Shown: positions 1 to 5,707, numbered from the stretch's first letter. The stretch: 15,472 nucleotides of DNA from Bacillota bacterium (GCA_023436525.1 JAEZIW010000048.1:1-15472); one strand, 5' to 3'. Program-made: numbers and translations. The notes: generated by a model from the sequence alone, not told the origin.

Positions 1-508
1 CTGTAAAAGCATTGTAATCCATAACTTTTTCAGAATAATCAGGGTATAAATTGAGGGTATTTATATATAGCCAGTTATAGAAAAATGTTCTTGGAATTAT
101 ATCAAATTTCCTACGATTAAAATAGAAATATATCAACTTCCCACTTTCTCTTAAACGGGGATCTTTTTTTGCTTCTCTTGACTGTTTATAAATTAATTCT
201 GAATATGGTCCACCATTCTCAAATACTTTGCTTGATTGAAAAGCAGATTCAACAGAATAAGTATTGCCGCTTTCTGTTTTAATATTTAAATTAAATGCAC
301 TTAAATTTATCCCAAGTTCATCGTATGATTTAGTAGATATCTCAAGCACTCTATTATTTGGATACTTTTCTAAATAAGCAGAATGCAAACTCTTTATTGA
401 TTTTTGTTTTTGAGTATCAGAAAATCCACTATAGAATTGAAACTCAATATTCTCCTGCTTAAAAAACGGGGATGTTTCAATAGGGATAAAGACAGGTCTT
501 ATCGCCAA
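1..508 (-). CDS. DarT1-associated NADAR antitoxin (partial, C-terminus beyond window)
   Basis: An open frame starts at TTG (508) and runs off the left edge, giving 169 residues. AAGGAG at 517-522 with an 8-nt spacer decides this start. The protein opens MAIRPVFIPIE and carries blocks I recognise from NADAR antitoxins of DarT1 systems: GFSDTQKQKSIKSLH (28-42), LEISTKS (55-61), LSAFNL (69-74), SVESAFQSSKVFENGGPY (85-102), EAKKDPRLRESG (112-123) and FYNWLY (143-148). NADAR enzymes of this type remove ADP-ribose from guanine bases and so reverse DarT1 damage. The gene starts 14 nt after the stop of the upstream ADP-ribosyltransferase, so the two are co-transcribed, toxin first. The missing tail probably holds a few dozen residues. 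AT-rich composition suggests acquisition. The family call rests on remembered motifs; no search was run. Confidence 0.85.
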   Translation of the reverse strand, partial: MAIRPVFIPIETSPFFKQENIEFQFYSGFSDTQKQKSIKSLHSAYLEKYPNNRVLEISTKSYDELGINLSAFNLNIKTESGNTYSVESAFQSSKVFENGGPYSELIYKQSREAKKDPRLRESGKLIYFYFNRRKFDIIPRTFFYNWLYINTLNLYPDYSEKVMDYNAFT

Positions 509-522
509 ATTATAAACTCCTT

Positions 523-1131
523 CTACCAAAAATTCCAGTCGCATCTATAACTAAAATATTTATTATTGATCTTACCATTCATAGTTGGCAAATCATTTTT
601 ATAATAATTTAAAACCTCTCGATTGTCAAAATACACACTTTCAAAATAAGATGTCGGAATTGCATCGAAAATCAGAACCTCTGCTTGTGGATTTGTTGGA
701 TAATTATCAGGTATTCCCAATGTACCACGTGTTGGACCTCCTGGTAATTCATCAAACATCATCTCGAAATCACTTTTACTTTTAAGGTTTCGGATACCTT
801 GTGAGTACATGCGAGAATCACCGGCATTTATTGAACAAAAAGCACAGTCAAGGTTAAGTAGAATATCTGCACTTATTCTAATTACAGCCCACTCACAATT
901 ATTCTTTTTTCTTAAGGAATAGAATAATTTATAGTTTGGGAATTCTATTGATGTACATATTGCATCTTCGCACCCATCATAACGGTAATCATCGTTGTAA
1001 GTACACGGTAGTCCTAATTCAATAATCGAACTACGCGGTATTAAGCCAAACTCATAGATATAAGGCAGATTCTCTGCTCTTGTGAAATGGTATAACGATT
1101 TAATACCACGTCTTTGAATAATTTTTTCCAT
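523..1131 (-). CDS. darT: DarT-family DNA ADP-ribosyltransferase toxin (DarT1-like)
   Basis: A 202-residue protein of the DarT (DUF4433) family, which uses NAD+ to ADP-ribosylate bases in DNA and blocks replication. Seen: N-terminal SLYHFTRAENLPYI-x5-GL (12-30), the NAD-binding start typical of DarT; the DDYRYD region (47-52); ICTSIEFPNY (58-67); and PQAEVLI (148-154), whose Glu151 matches the catalytic glutamate of the family's QAE motif. The ATG at 1131 is chosen because AGGGG lies 8 nt upstream and a likely promoter sits at about 1169-1177; an upstream in-frame ATG at 1158 would leave almost no leader. The next gene encodes a NADAR protein rather than a DarG macrodomain, which places this in the DarT1 group, reported to modify guanosine rather than thymidine. 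Target specificity is inferred from the partner. Confidence 0.88.
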   Translation of the reverse strand: MEKIIQRRGIKSLYHFTRAENLPYIYEFGLIPRSSIIELGLPCTYNDDYRYDGCEDAICTSIEFPNYKLFYSLRKKNNCEWAVIRISADILLNLDCAFCSINAGDSRMYSQGIRNLKSKSDFEMMFDELPGGPTRGTLGIPDNYPTNPQAEVLIFDAIPTSYFESVYFDNREVLNYYKNDLPTMNGKINNKYFSYRCDWNFW

Positions 1132-1168
1132 TATTATACCCCTATCCATAAATAACATAACAAAGTAT

Positions 1169-1177
1169 ATTGTAGCA
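1169..1177 (-). promoter_or_regulatory. Putative extended -10 promoter for darT operon
   Basis: On the minus strand TGC TACAAT (TG at 1177-1176, hexamer 1174-1169) forms an extended -10 element. No good -35 hexamer is visible; the best is TTACAC with 18-nt spacing. A start near 1162 would give a leader of about 30 nt to the ATG at 1131. Confidence 0.4.
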
Positions 1178-1265
1178 CATATAGTAAGAATAGTGTAATA
1201 ATTTAAAATATACTTCCAGAAAACATTAAGATTGGAATAGAAACATTTATTAATTCAATGAAATG

Positions 1266-1290
1266 AAAAAACGCACCGTCTCCGATGCGC
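1266..1290 (-). terminator. Intrinsic terminator of yqeY
   Basis: On the minus strand CGCATCG-GAGA-CGGTGCG forms a 7-bp stem (one G-U pair) with a GNRA-type loop, followed directly by TTTTTT (1271-1266). It lies 14 nt past the yqeY stop codon. Confidence 0.85.
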
Positions 1291-1304
1291 TTCGTCAATT
1301 CTAT

Positions 1305-1751
1305 TTACTTACATGCCTCTTCCACAATCTTATTAATCATCTTCCCATCCGCCTTGCCCTTCACCAGCGGCATCAAATTCTTCATAATGCTGCCCTTGTC
1401 CTGCGGCGTCGGCTTCTCAATCCCCAGCTGCCCCAGCACATCCTTCAGCGCCGCCTTCACCTCATCCTCACTCATCAGCTTGGGCGCATACTCGCTATAC
1501 ACGGAAATCTTAAACTTGTTTTCATCAATAATATCCGTGCGGCTTTCAGGCGCGGTATCTATCGCCTCCTGCGCGCTCTTTATCTCCTTCATCACCACTG
1601 CATTCTCTTCATCTTCGGTAAGCTCACTGCGCTTGTCTATCTGCTTGCTTTTCAGCGCGGCGAGCAGCAGCGAAAGCGCCTCCTTGCGCGGTGCATTCTT
1701 GGCCTTTAGGGCCTCCATCATATCTTTTCTGACCACATCGATTTTAGACAT
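1305..1751 (-). CDS. yqeY: YqeY / GatB-Yqey domain protein
   Basis: A 148-residue protein matching YqeY, the same length as the Bacillus subtilis protein. The family is a helical domain also found at the C-terminus of GatB in the Asp-tRNA(Asn)/Glu-tRNA(Gln) amidotransferase; a tRNA-binding role is presumed, but the free protein's task is not settled. Seen: LxxDMxxAxKAKN-type N-terminus with RKEALSLLLAALK, the acidic linker LTEDEENAV, YAPKLMSEDEVKAAL, and the C-terminal GSIMKNLMPLVKGKADGK-type segment characteristic of the family. The start at 1751 (MSKIDVV) is preferred over 1784 because AAAGGAG lies 8 nt upstream of it. It stands alone between its own candidate promoter and its terminator. 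GC content is higher than in the darT region next to it. Confidence 0.93.
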   Translation of the reverse strand: MSKIDVVRKDMMEALKAKNAPRKEALSLLLAALKSKQIDKRSELTEDEENAVVMKEIKSAQEAIDTAPESRTDIIDENKFKISVYSEYAPKLMSEDEVKAALKDVLGQLGIEKPTPQDKGSIMKNLMPLVKGKADGKMINKIVEEACK

Positions 1752-1807
1752 CGCCGATTCTCCTTTTATCATAAACTTGCTCATAAGTAAAATATCATCT
1801 GCAAAAC

Positions 1808-1836
1808 ACTATAACACAAATGACCACATTTTTACA
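1808..1836 (-). promoter_or_regulatory. Putative sigma-A promoter of yqeY
   Basis: On the minus strand TATAGT (1813-1808) is a good -10 hexamer; 17 nt upstream TGTAAA is a weak -35. A start near 1801 leaves a leader of about 50 nt to the ATG at 1751. Confidence 0.35.
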
Positions 1837-1857
1837 CGGTCTAAGTCCACAAAAATA

Positions 1858-1930
1858 TATCGGAATCAGTTACTATCAGGAAAAGCCATGGGATTCTGTC
1901 AGTCGCTTCGCTCGTTCATAATGACAGGAT
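1858..1930 (-). repeat. Shortened relative of the palindromic repeat at 4392
   Basis: Read on the minus strand, CTGTCATTATGAACGAG, then GCGAAG, then AGAATC matches the left arm of the element at 4392-4469. Both copies are followed by the same 11 bases, TGATTCCGATA (here 1868-1858, there 4477-4487). The centre and right arm differ or are missing. CTGTCA/TGACAG can still close a small hairpin. It lies between the riboswitch terminator and the yqeY promoter. Confidence 0.6.
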
Positions 1931-1935
1931 AGGTT

Positions 1936-1952
1936 AGCGGTGTAATACCGCT
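1936..1952. repeat. Small inverted repeat
   Basis: AGCGGT-GTAAT-ACCGCT is a perfect 6-bp stem with a 5-nt loop and no U-tract, sitting just past the riboswitch terminator. Function unknown. Confidence 0.5.
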
Positions 1953-1970
1953 CGGTTTGATCGAACAAAT

Positions 1971-1998
1971 GCAAAAAACCGCCTTGGCGGTTTTTTGC
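1971..1998. terminator. Strong bidirectional terminator hairpin behind the riboswitch
   Basis: GCAAAAAACCGCC-TT-GGCGGTTTTTTGC is a perfect 13-nt inverted repeat, giving a GC core followed by six U on either strand. On the minus strand it ends the riboswitch transcript. A wider basal pairing GATCGAA/TTCGATC (1959-1965 with 2009-2015) could extend the hairpin. It is about 125 nt downstream of the aptamer, far for a classical terminator-type expression platform. Confidence 0.8.
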
Positions 1999-2124
1999 GC
2001 ACGTTCTATTCGATCCCCCTGGTGTAAATAAAGTAATATAATGGAGATAACTTGAATGCACAGTTGCGCACCCTATCATAAGACGCTCATGCGCCTATCA
2101 TACCGTTTCAGGGCATTAAAATAG

Positions 2125-2220
2125 TCTCGCTTCGGTAACTGGCTGCCTTGGGCTCATTCGCCTTTAGGCCCTCTAGCTTTGCGCCACAGCCTTTCAACTG
2201 CTTTGCCATTATCAGCGGGA
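2125..2220 (-). promoter_or_regulatory. c-di-GMP-I (GEMM) riboswitch aptamer
   Basis: Read on the minus strand, the segment has the GEMM-I hallmarks in order: AATGGCAAAG; a hairpin capped by a GAAA tetraloop (2195-2192); GCGCAAAGC; GGGCCTAAAGG with the CCTAA-type tetraloop receptor; then AAGGCAGCCAGTTACCG. P1 can form from CGCTGATAA with TTACCGAAGCG (two-base bulge, one mismatch). The G in GGCAAAG at the position that discriminates c-di-GMP from cGAMP is a G, which fits c-di-GMP (by recollection of the Vc2 structure). It lies about 27 nt behind a near-consensus promoter. No open reading frame with a ribosome binding site follows before the terminator at 1971-1998; the next gene, yqeY, has a separate promoter. 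Confidence 0.87.
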
Positions 2221-2254
2221 CAAACGCCGCGAAAGAACGTATCATCTAGAGTTG

Positions 2255-2283
2255 AGTATAAAAAGATATTGCGTTTTTGTCAA
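2255..2283 (-). promoter_or_regulatory. Near-consensus sigma-A promoter of the riboswitch transcript
   Basis: On the minus strand TTGACA (2283-2278), a 17-nt spacer and TATACT (2260-2255). Predicted start near 2248, giving a transcript of about 275 nt to the terminator at 1971. Confidence 0.78.
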
Positions 2284-2293
2284 CGATTATTAT

Positions 2294-2315
2294 ACAAAAT
2301 ATTGTGGTATTTTGT
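2294..2315. repeat. AT-rich dyad upstream of the riboswitch promoter
   Basis: ACAAAATA-TTGTGG-TATTTTGT is a perfect 8-bp inverted repeat centred about 56 nt upstream of the predicted start of the riboswitch RNA, ending 11 nt before the -35 hexamer. It could be a protein-binding site or a weak terminator of the zinc-ribbon operon; it has no proper U-tract. Confidence 0.45.
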
Positions 2316-2365
2316 CTTAATATAATGAAAATGTGCTAAATGTATAAAATCAGGTTAAAATCGTG

Positions 2366-2629
2366 TCAGGATTTAGGGTTCAGCTCGTGGCCGCAGTGCG
2401 GGCAGCAATCGGGAATTGAGAAAAGTCTGACAGGAAGGCTTCCGGCACAATTCGGACAACGGAAAAACAGAATCAAGTTCAGTACGTTCAATAAAAGCAG
2501 GGTACAAAAGGCAATAAAAAATATCAGTTGAACCTCATAGAATTTGAGAAAAACGAGTATCAGAATAAATAGTACAAAGAGGGTCAAAGAAAGAATCCTG
2601 TTCAGATTACGCGACCGCCGGTAATTCAT
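2366..2629 (-). CDS. Small membrane protein with C-terminal zinc ribbon (second paralogue)
   Basis: An 87-residue protein with two hydrophobic helices (about 11-30 and 33-55) and a cytosolic-type zinc ribbon: RCPNC (57-61) and CCPHCG (75-80), so Cys58, Cys61, Cys75 or 76 and Cys79 can bind one Zn2+. It shares MNY at the start, the RCPxC-x3-LP-x5-IPxCCxxCG framework and its size with the protein upstream at 2708-2962, so the two are paralogues, although the membrane part has diverged. AAAGGA precedes the ATG. It is last in a three-gene minus-strand operon; no clear terminator follows. No function is recognised. Sensing or scaffolding at the membrane together with the J-domain protein would be a guess. 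Confidence 0.75.
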   Translation of the reverse strand: MNYRRSRNLNRILSLTLFVLFILILVFLKFYEVQLIFFIAFCTLLLLNVLNLILFFRCPNCAGSLPVRLFSIPDCCPHCGHELNPKS

Positions 2630-2659
2630 ATCACAGTCCTTTCGAACAAAAGTTTAAGA

Positions 2660-2707
2660 TTACACCTGCTGGTCATCAAAATTGATGTAATACCGCTTCA
2701 CATTGTC
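2660..2707 (-). pseudogene. Duplicated 3' end of the J-domain gene
   Basis: These 48 nt encode DNVKRYYINFDDQQV and a stop. They match the last 15 codons plus stop of the J-domain gene (2977-3024) at 44 of 48 positions, with one amino-acid change (L to F). The copy begins directly after, and in frame with, the TAG of the 84-residue zinc-ribbon gene, and has no start codon of its own. It marks a tandem duplication of a unit consisting of the J-gene tail plus the zinc-ribbon gene. Confidence 0.85.
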
Positions 2708-2962
2708 CTATATGTCCATTTTGTTTCCACAATTCGCACAGCAAGTTGGTATTTTGGGAGTTGGGAATGGCAGTTGCATCTGGCAGTGCGGACATCGATA
2801 GAAGATGCGCTTGATGATCATACTAATCACAAACATTACCACGCCAAGTATAAACAAAATGAAAAAAAGGCCAAATTTAACTAATAAGAATGACGCCAGT
2901 ATTAAAATAATACCTATCATAATAAAGATGATGCTGGCTTTACGTGCAATTTTATAGTTCAT
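2708..2962 (-). CDS. Small membrane protein with C-terminal zinc ribbon (first paralogue)
   Basis: An 84-residue protein. Two hydrophobic helices (about 9-29 and 31-53) are followed by RCPHC (56-60) and TCCANCG (73-79), a compact four-cysteine zinc ribbon. The ribbon is attached to a basic juxtamembrane KRIFYR, which by the positive-inside rule places it in the cytoplasm. AAAGGA lies 8 nt before the ATG. The gene starts 14 nt after the stop of the J-domain/GGDEF-like gene, so it is surely co-transcribed. It resembles the 87-residue protein encoded just downstream, from which it is separated by a duplicated fragment of the J-domain gene. The ending MDI-TAG runs in frame into that fragment. Family not recognised. 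Confidence 0.8.
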   Translation of the reverse strand: MNYKIARKASIIFIMIGIILILASFLLVKFGLFFILFILGVVMFVISMIIKRIFYRCPHCQMQLPFPTPKIPTCCANCGNKMDI

Positions 2963-2976
2963 GTATTTGTTCCTTT

Positions 2977-4191
2977 CTACACCTGCTGATCATCAAGATT
3001 GATGTAATACCGCTTCACGTTGTCTTTGCCGGTGACCACGCGCATGCGCGTTTCATGCTCGGCCTGCATCAGCGTGTCCTCGGCGGTTTCGCCGCGGTAC
3101 GCGTGAATATGGCCGTCCATTCGGTAGCAAAGCCCATCGCTCGGGCTCACCGCGTCTGAAAGCCTTTTTTGCGCCTTCTGGGCCGAAAGCGCGCCCGTTT
3201 CTATCAGCAGCAGCGCGAGCTGATTATCGGCAATGCGCGCCGCGCTGTCGATATCGCGCAGCACGTCGCTGAGCTGCGCCGCCGCGTCGGCCACGCACAT
3301 CTGCACATAGTCCTTTACGCTTACGCCTGCCACGGTGCCTTGCGGCTTAATCGTGAACAGCAGCAGGCAGAACGTTTTCTTGAAACGGCGGGCACGCGCA
3401 ATCTCCTTTTCCATCACGTCGAGCAGCCCCTTGCGGCTTAGGTAGCCTGTGAGCTTGTCGTGCTTGAGCAGCGCCTCGCGGTAAACGCGGTCCGGGTCCA
3501 TCACGGGGGCCTGCGTGGCTAAGTATTTGAGCTTGTAGATGATCGGCTTTAATTGCGCGTAGCCAAGGCACACGGTCCATCGGCCTTTTTCCTTCACCAC
3601 ATATTTGGTGTACGTCTCTTCGTTCACCTTGCCGGTGCGCATGTCGCGGTCGGTTAAGAACACCCAAAAGATATGTACGCTCTCGTATTCCACTTCATTG
3701 ACCACGCATTTGTCGTACATACGAAACGGCTTGATCACATACGAGCCCATCTGATACAGCTCTTTGACGGCGGTTTTCCAGTCGCAGAACTCATCGAGCG
3801 TGCACAGGCTGCGATCTTTACACGACAGCTGCTCATAGGCGTATGCCCAGTTTTCGCACAGCAGGCTGCGAAAATACGTGTCCAGCGCTTTTTGAGCCTC
3901 CGCGCCCGGGTCGACCGTCGGCGCTGCGGGGCGCGGCTGTGGTGCGGTTTGCATCGGGCGGTGGTTGTGAACCAGCCATTGGCGGTGATAGCTTTTGCGC
4001 TTGACCGGGTCGGAGATGACCGCGTAGGCCTGATTGATGAGCTGCATGCGTTCGGTGGCGCGAGTGCTGGCGCTGACATCGGGATGGTTCATCTGCGCGA
4101 GCCGCTTGTACGCGCTTTTCACGATCTCGGGCTCGGCATCCTGATGCACCTGCAGTATCATATAGTAATCCTTGAATTCCGGAAGAAACAT
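2977..4191 (-). CDS. J-domain protein fused to NTF2-like region and degenerate GGDEF domain
   Basis: A 404-residue protein. Residues 7-72 form a DnaJ domain: KDYYMILQV, the HPD motif at 36-38 that triggers the Hsp70 ATPase, and AYAVISDPVKRKSY. A Pro/Ala-rich linker (78-97) leads to about 98-215, with an NTF2/SnoaL-like pattern (ALDTYFRSLL...YVVKEKGRWTVCLGY). Residues 243-385 follow a GGDEF domain: HDKLTGYLSRKG matches the DxLTGLxNR start, RARRF and LLLFT match the next elements, and ARIADNQLALLL (318-329) aligns with the signature strand. GGDEF is replaced by ADNQL and the metal-binding Asp of the DID segment is lost, so diguanylate cyclase activity is not expected. No Zn-finger or C-terminal DnaJ domain is present. 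The start at 4191 is chosen at the J-domain boundary; 4254 lies in promoter-like AT-rich DNA. First gene of an operon with two zinc-ribbon membrane proteins. Confidence 0.83.
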   Translation of the reverse strand: MFLPEFKDYYMILQVHQDAEPEIVKSAYKRLAQMNHPDVSASTRATERMQLINQAYAVISDPVKRKSYHRQWLVHNHRPMQTAPQPRPAAPTVDPGAEAQKALDTYFRSLLCENWAYAYEQLSCKDRSLCTLDEFCDWKTAVKELYQMGSYVIKPFRMYDKCVVNEVEYESVHIFWVFLTDRDMRTGKVNEETYTKYVVKEKGRWTVCLGYAQLKPIIYKLKYLATQAPVMDPDRVYREALLKHDKLTGYLSRKGLLDVMEKEIARARRFKKTFCLLLFTIKPQGTVAGVSVKDYVQMCVADAAAQLSDVLRDIDSAARIADNQLALLLIETGALSAQKAQKRLSDAVSPSDGLCYRMDGHIHAYRGETAEDTLMQAEHETRMRVVTGKDNVKRYYINLDDQQV

Positions 4192-4550
4192 CGAATCTGA
4201 TTCCCTTTCAATATGCGGTAGATATGTTGAAAAAGCATATACTATATATACCACATTTATGTCGGTTTAATAATTAAATTTTCTATTGAAAGATTCAGTT
4301 ATGAGTTTAAAGCCTTCTTCTTGAGGAGATGCCCGCGCGTAAAAAGTTACTTACACGATAACACTTCTCAATAAACGAAAAGCTACTGTAACGGTCATTC
4401 TGAACGAGTGTAGCGAAGTGAAGAATCTGTCTTAACAGATCCTTCGTCGCTCGCTCCTCAGGATGACCGAAATTAGTGATTCCGATAAGCGATGACTATG
4501 CGGAATTTATCAACACGCTTGTTTTATCATCAAGGAGATGCCAAATCTTT
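4192..4550. other. Intergenic region with no gene
   Basis: No credible coding sequence. The right end abuts the stop of the second chromate-transporter gene, and no convincing terminator for it is visible. The left end carries AT-rich DNA (about 4236-4275, TATATAGTATATG on the minus strand) that may hold the promoter of the J-domain operon, though no good -35 was found. The centre holds the palindromic element at 4392-4469. The short motif GGAGATGCC occurs twice (about 4325 and 4534). Confidence 0.6.
4392..4469. repeat. Palindromic interspersed repeat element
   Basis: The outer arms CGGTCATTCTGA (4392-4403) and TCAGGATGACCG (4458-4469) are complementary apart from one G-T pair. Inner arms AGAATCTGT (4422-4430) and ACAGATCCT (4435-4443) also pair, giving a long imperfect hairpin around TCTTA. 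The sequence type (TCATTCTGA, AGCGAAG, AGAATCTGT, then the complement ending in AGGATGAC) is one I recognise as a dispersed, probably non-autonomous repeat in clostridial genomes. A shortened relative lies at 1858-1930. Confidence 0.75.
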
Positions 4551-5138
4551 TTATTTTACCCCCAGCACACCGAACAGCAGCAAACCCACAAAGCCCGCAA
4601 TGAATATGATCAGCACAGGGGAGCGCTTGAATTTGATGATGGCAACGCCTGAAGCCAACGCAATGATGACCGACGGGATATCCACACCCGACAACAGCGT
4701 GGCCCACTGCAGCTGATTTGCGCTTTCCACGCCGAGCAGCGCAGGCAGCGCGGCTAGCACGGCCGCCGAGGCGATCAGCCCGGTCACCACGGGTCTTAAA
4801 CCCCACATCGCGCGGCGGACGATAACGTTGTCCTCAAACTTGAAAAAGTATCGTGCCAGCAGCGTGGTGATGATCAGCGACGGCAGCACCACAGCAGCGG
4901 TGGCCACCACGCCGCCGAACAGACCCGTTGTTTTCACGCCCGCAAACGTCGCAGCGTTGATCGCAAACGTGCCGGGTGTCATCTGCGAAACAGCCACGAT
5001 ATCGGTTACCTCCAGCGATGTCATCAGCCCGTAGCCCACCAGTTCGCTGTTGATCAGCGGCAGCATCGCGTAGCCGCCCCCTATGGAGAAAAGGCCGATT
5101 TTGAAGAATATCCAGCCGAGCAGCAGATACTGCATCAT
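4551..5138 (-). CDS. chrA: Chromate transporter family half-protein, second subunit
   Basis: A 195-residue integral membrane protein of the CHR family (Pfam Chromate_transp), short-chain type. Single-domain CHR proteins are usually encoded as pairs and are thought to form an antiparallel heterodimer; characterised members export chromate, but the substrate of this pair is unknown. Seen: FSIGGGYAMLPLI near residue 17, then VSQMTPGTFAINAATFAG (about 50-67), then several hydrophobic helices (VVATAAVVLPSLIITTLLA, VTGLIASAAVLAALPALL, VLIIFIAGFVGLLLFG). The start at 5138 is preceded by AAGGAGG with 7-nt spacing and overlaps the stop of the upstream half by 4 nt (ATGA), implying translational coupling. 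It ends an operon headed by aconitase. Confidence 0.88.
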   Translation of the reverse strand: MMQYLLLGWIFFKIGLFSIGGGYAMLPLINSELVGYGLMTSLEVTDIVAVSQMTPGTFAINAATFAGVKTTGLFGGVVATAAVVLPSLIITTLLARYFFKFEDNVIVRRAMWGLRPVVTGLIASAAVLAALPALLGVESANQLQWATLLSGVDIPSVIIALASGVAIIKFKRSPVLIIFIAGFVGLLLFGVLGVK

Positions 5139-5707
5139 GGCTTGTCCTCCTTGGCGGCCTCTTTTTTAACACGCAAAATACCCGCCGTGATGCCGAACAC
5201 AATCGCGCCGAGTATGATATAGATGCTGTTGATATCAAAAACGATCGACAGGATGAACGCTGCGAAAAACGCCGTCATTGAGACGGCGTCTTTGTAAAAC
5301 GGTTTCATAAATGTGAGGAACGCGGAGACGAGCAGCGCGACCACAGCGGCTCGTATGCCGCGCAGCGCACCCGCCACATACACATTGTCGCGCACGGCCG
5401 CGTACACATAGGTGACTGCGGTCAGCACAATCAGCGACGGAATCACAATGCCCGTAATCGCGACCAGCGCGCCCCTGAATTTCTTGAGCCGGTAGCCGAT
5501 CAGTATGCTGCAGTTCACCGCAATCGCGCCGGGCACCGACTGCCCGAGTGCAATCATGTTGAGCATATCTTCGTCGCTGATCCAGCCGTTCTTGTTCACG
5601 AATTCCTCCCGGAACAGCGGCACCATGGCATAACCGCCGCCAAACGTGATCGCGCCGATTTTCAGCATGGTGAGGAATATTCGCAGCAGGCTTGTGTTTT
5701 TAGTCAT
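5135..5707 (-). CDS. chrA: Chromate transporter family half-protein, first subunit
   Basis: A 190-residue CHR-family membrane protein, partner of the gene that overlaps its 3' end by 4 nt. Seen: ITFGGGYAMVPLFREEFV (about 20-37, the family's N-terminal signature), GWISDEDMLNMIALGQSVPGAIAVN (about 41-65) with the conserved Pro-Gly, followed by hydrophobic helices and a lysine-rich C-terminus (RVKKEAAKEDKP). The ATG at 5707 overlaps the aconitase stop by 8 nt; an in-frame GTG at 5716 is the alternative. The tight overlap of three genes suggests co-expression with aconitase, which hints at an anion related to central metabolism rather than chromate detoxification. That is inference from context only. 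Confidence 0.88.
   Translation of the reverse strand: MTKNTSLLRIFLTMLKIGAITFGGGYAMVPLFREEFVNKNGWISDEDMLNMIALGQSVPGAIAVNCSILIGYRLKKFRGALVAITGIVIPSLIVLTAVTYVYAAVRDNVYVAGALRGIRAAVVALLVSAFLTFMKPFYKDAVSMTAFFAAFILSIVFDINSIYIILGAIVFGITAGILRVKKEAAKEDKP

Noticed and set aside
1263..1932. Plus-strand frames over yqeY
   Set aside because: They lie antisense to a clear 148-residue YqeY with ribosome binding site and terminator, and one begins inside that terminator.
1876..2079. 67-codon minus-strand frame downstream of the riboswitch
   Set aside because: It runs through the terminator hairpin, the small inverted repeat and the dispersed repeat and has no ribosome binding site, so it is not the riboswitch target.
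2977..4191. Active diguanylate cyclase
   Set aside because: The signature strand reads ADNQL instead of GGDEF and the first metal-binding Asp is missing, so catalysis is not expected.
3169..4200. Long plus-strand and shifted minus-strand frames over the J-domain gene
   Set aside because: They are shadow frames of a GC-rich coding region, with composition typical of out-of-frame translation and no recognisable domains.
4192..4254. N-terminal extension of the J-domain protein to 4254
   Set aside because: The extra 21 codons come from TATATAGTATATG-type promoter-like DNA, and the J domain begins right after the ATG at 4191.
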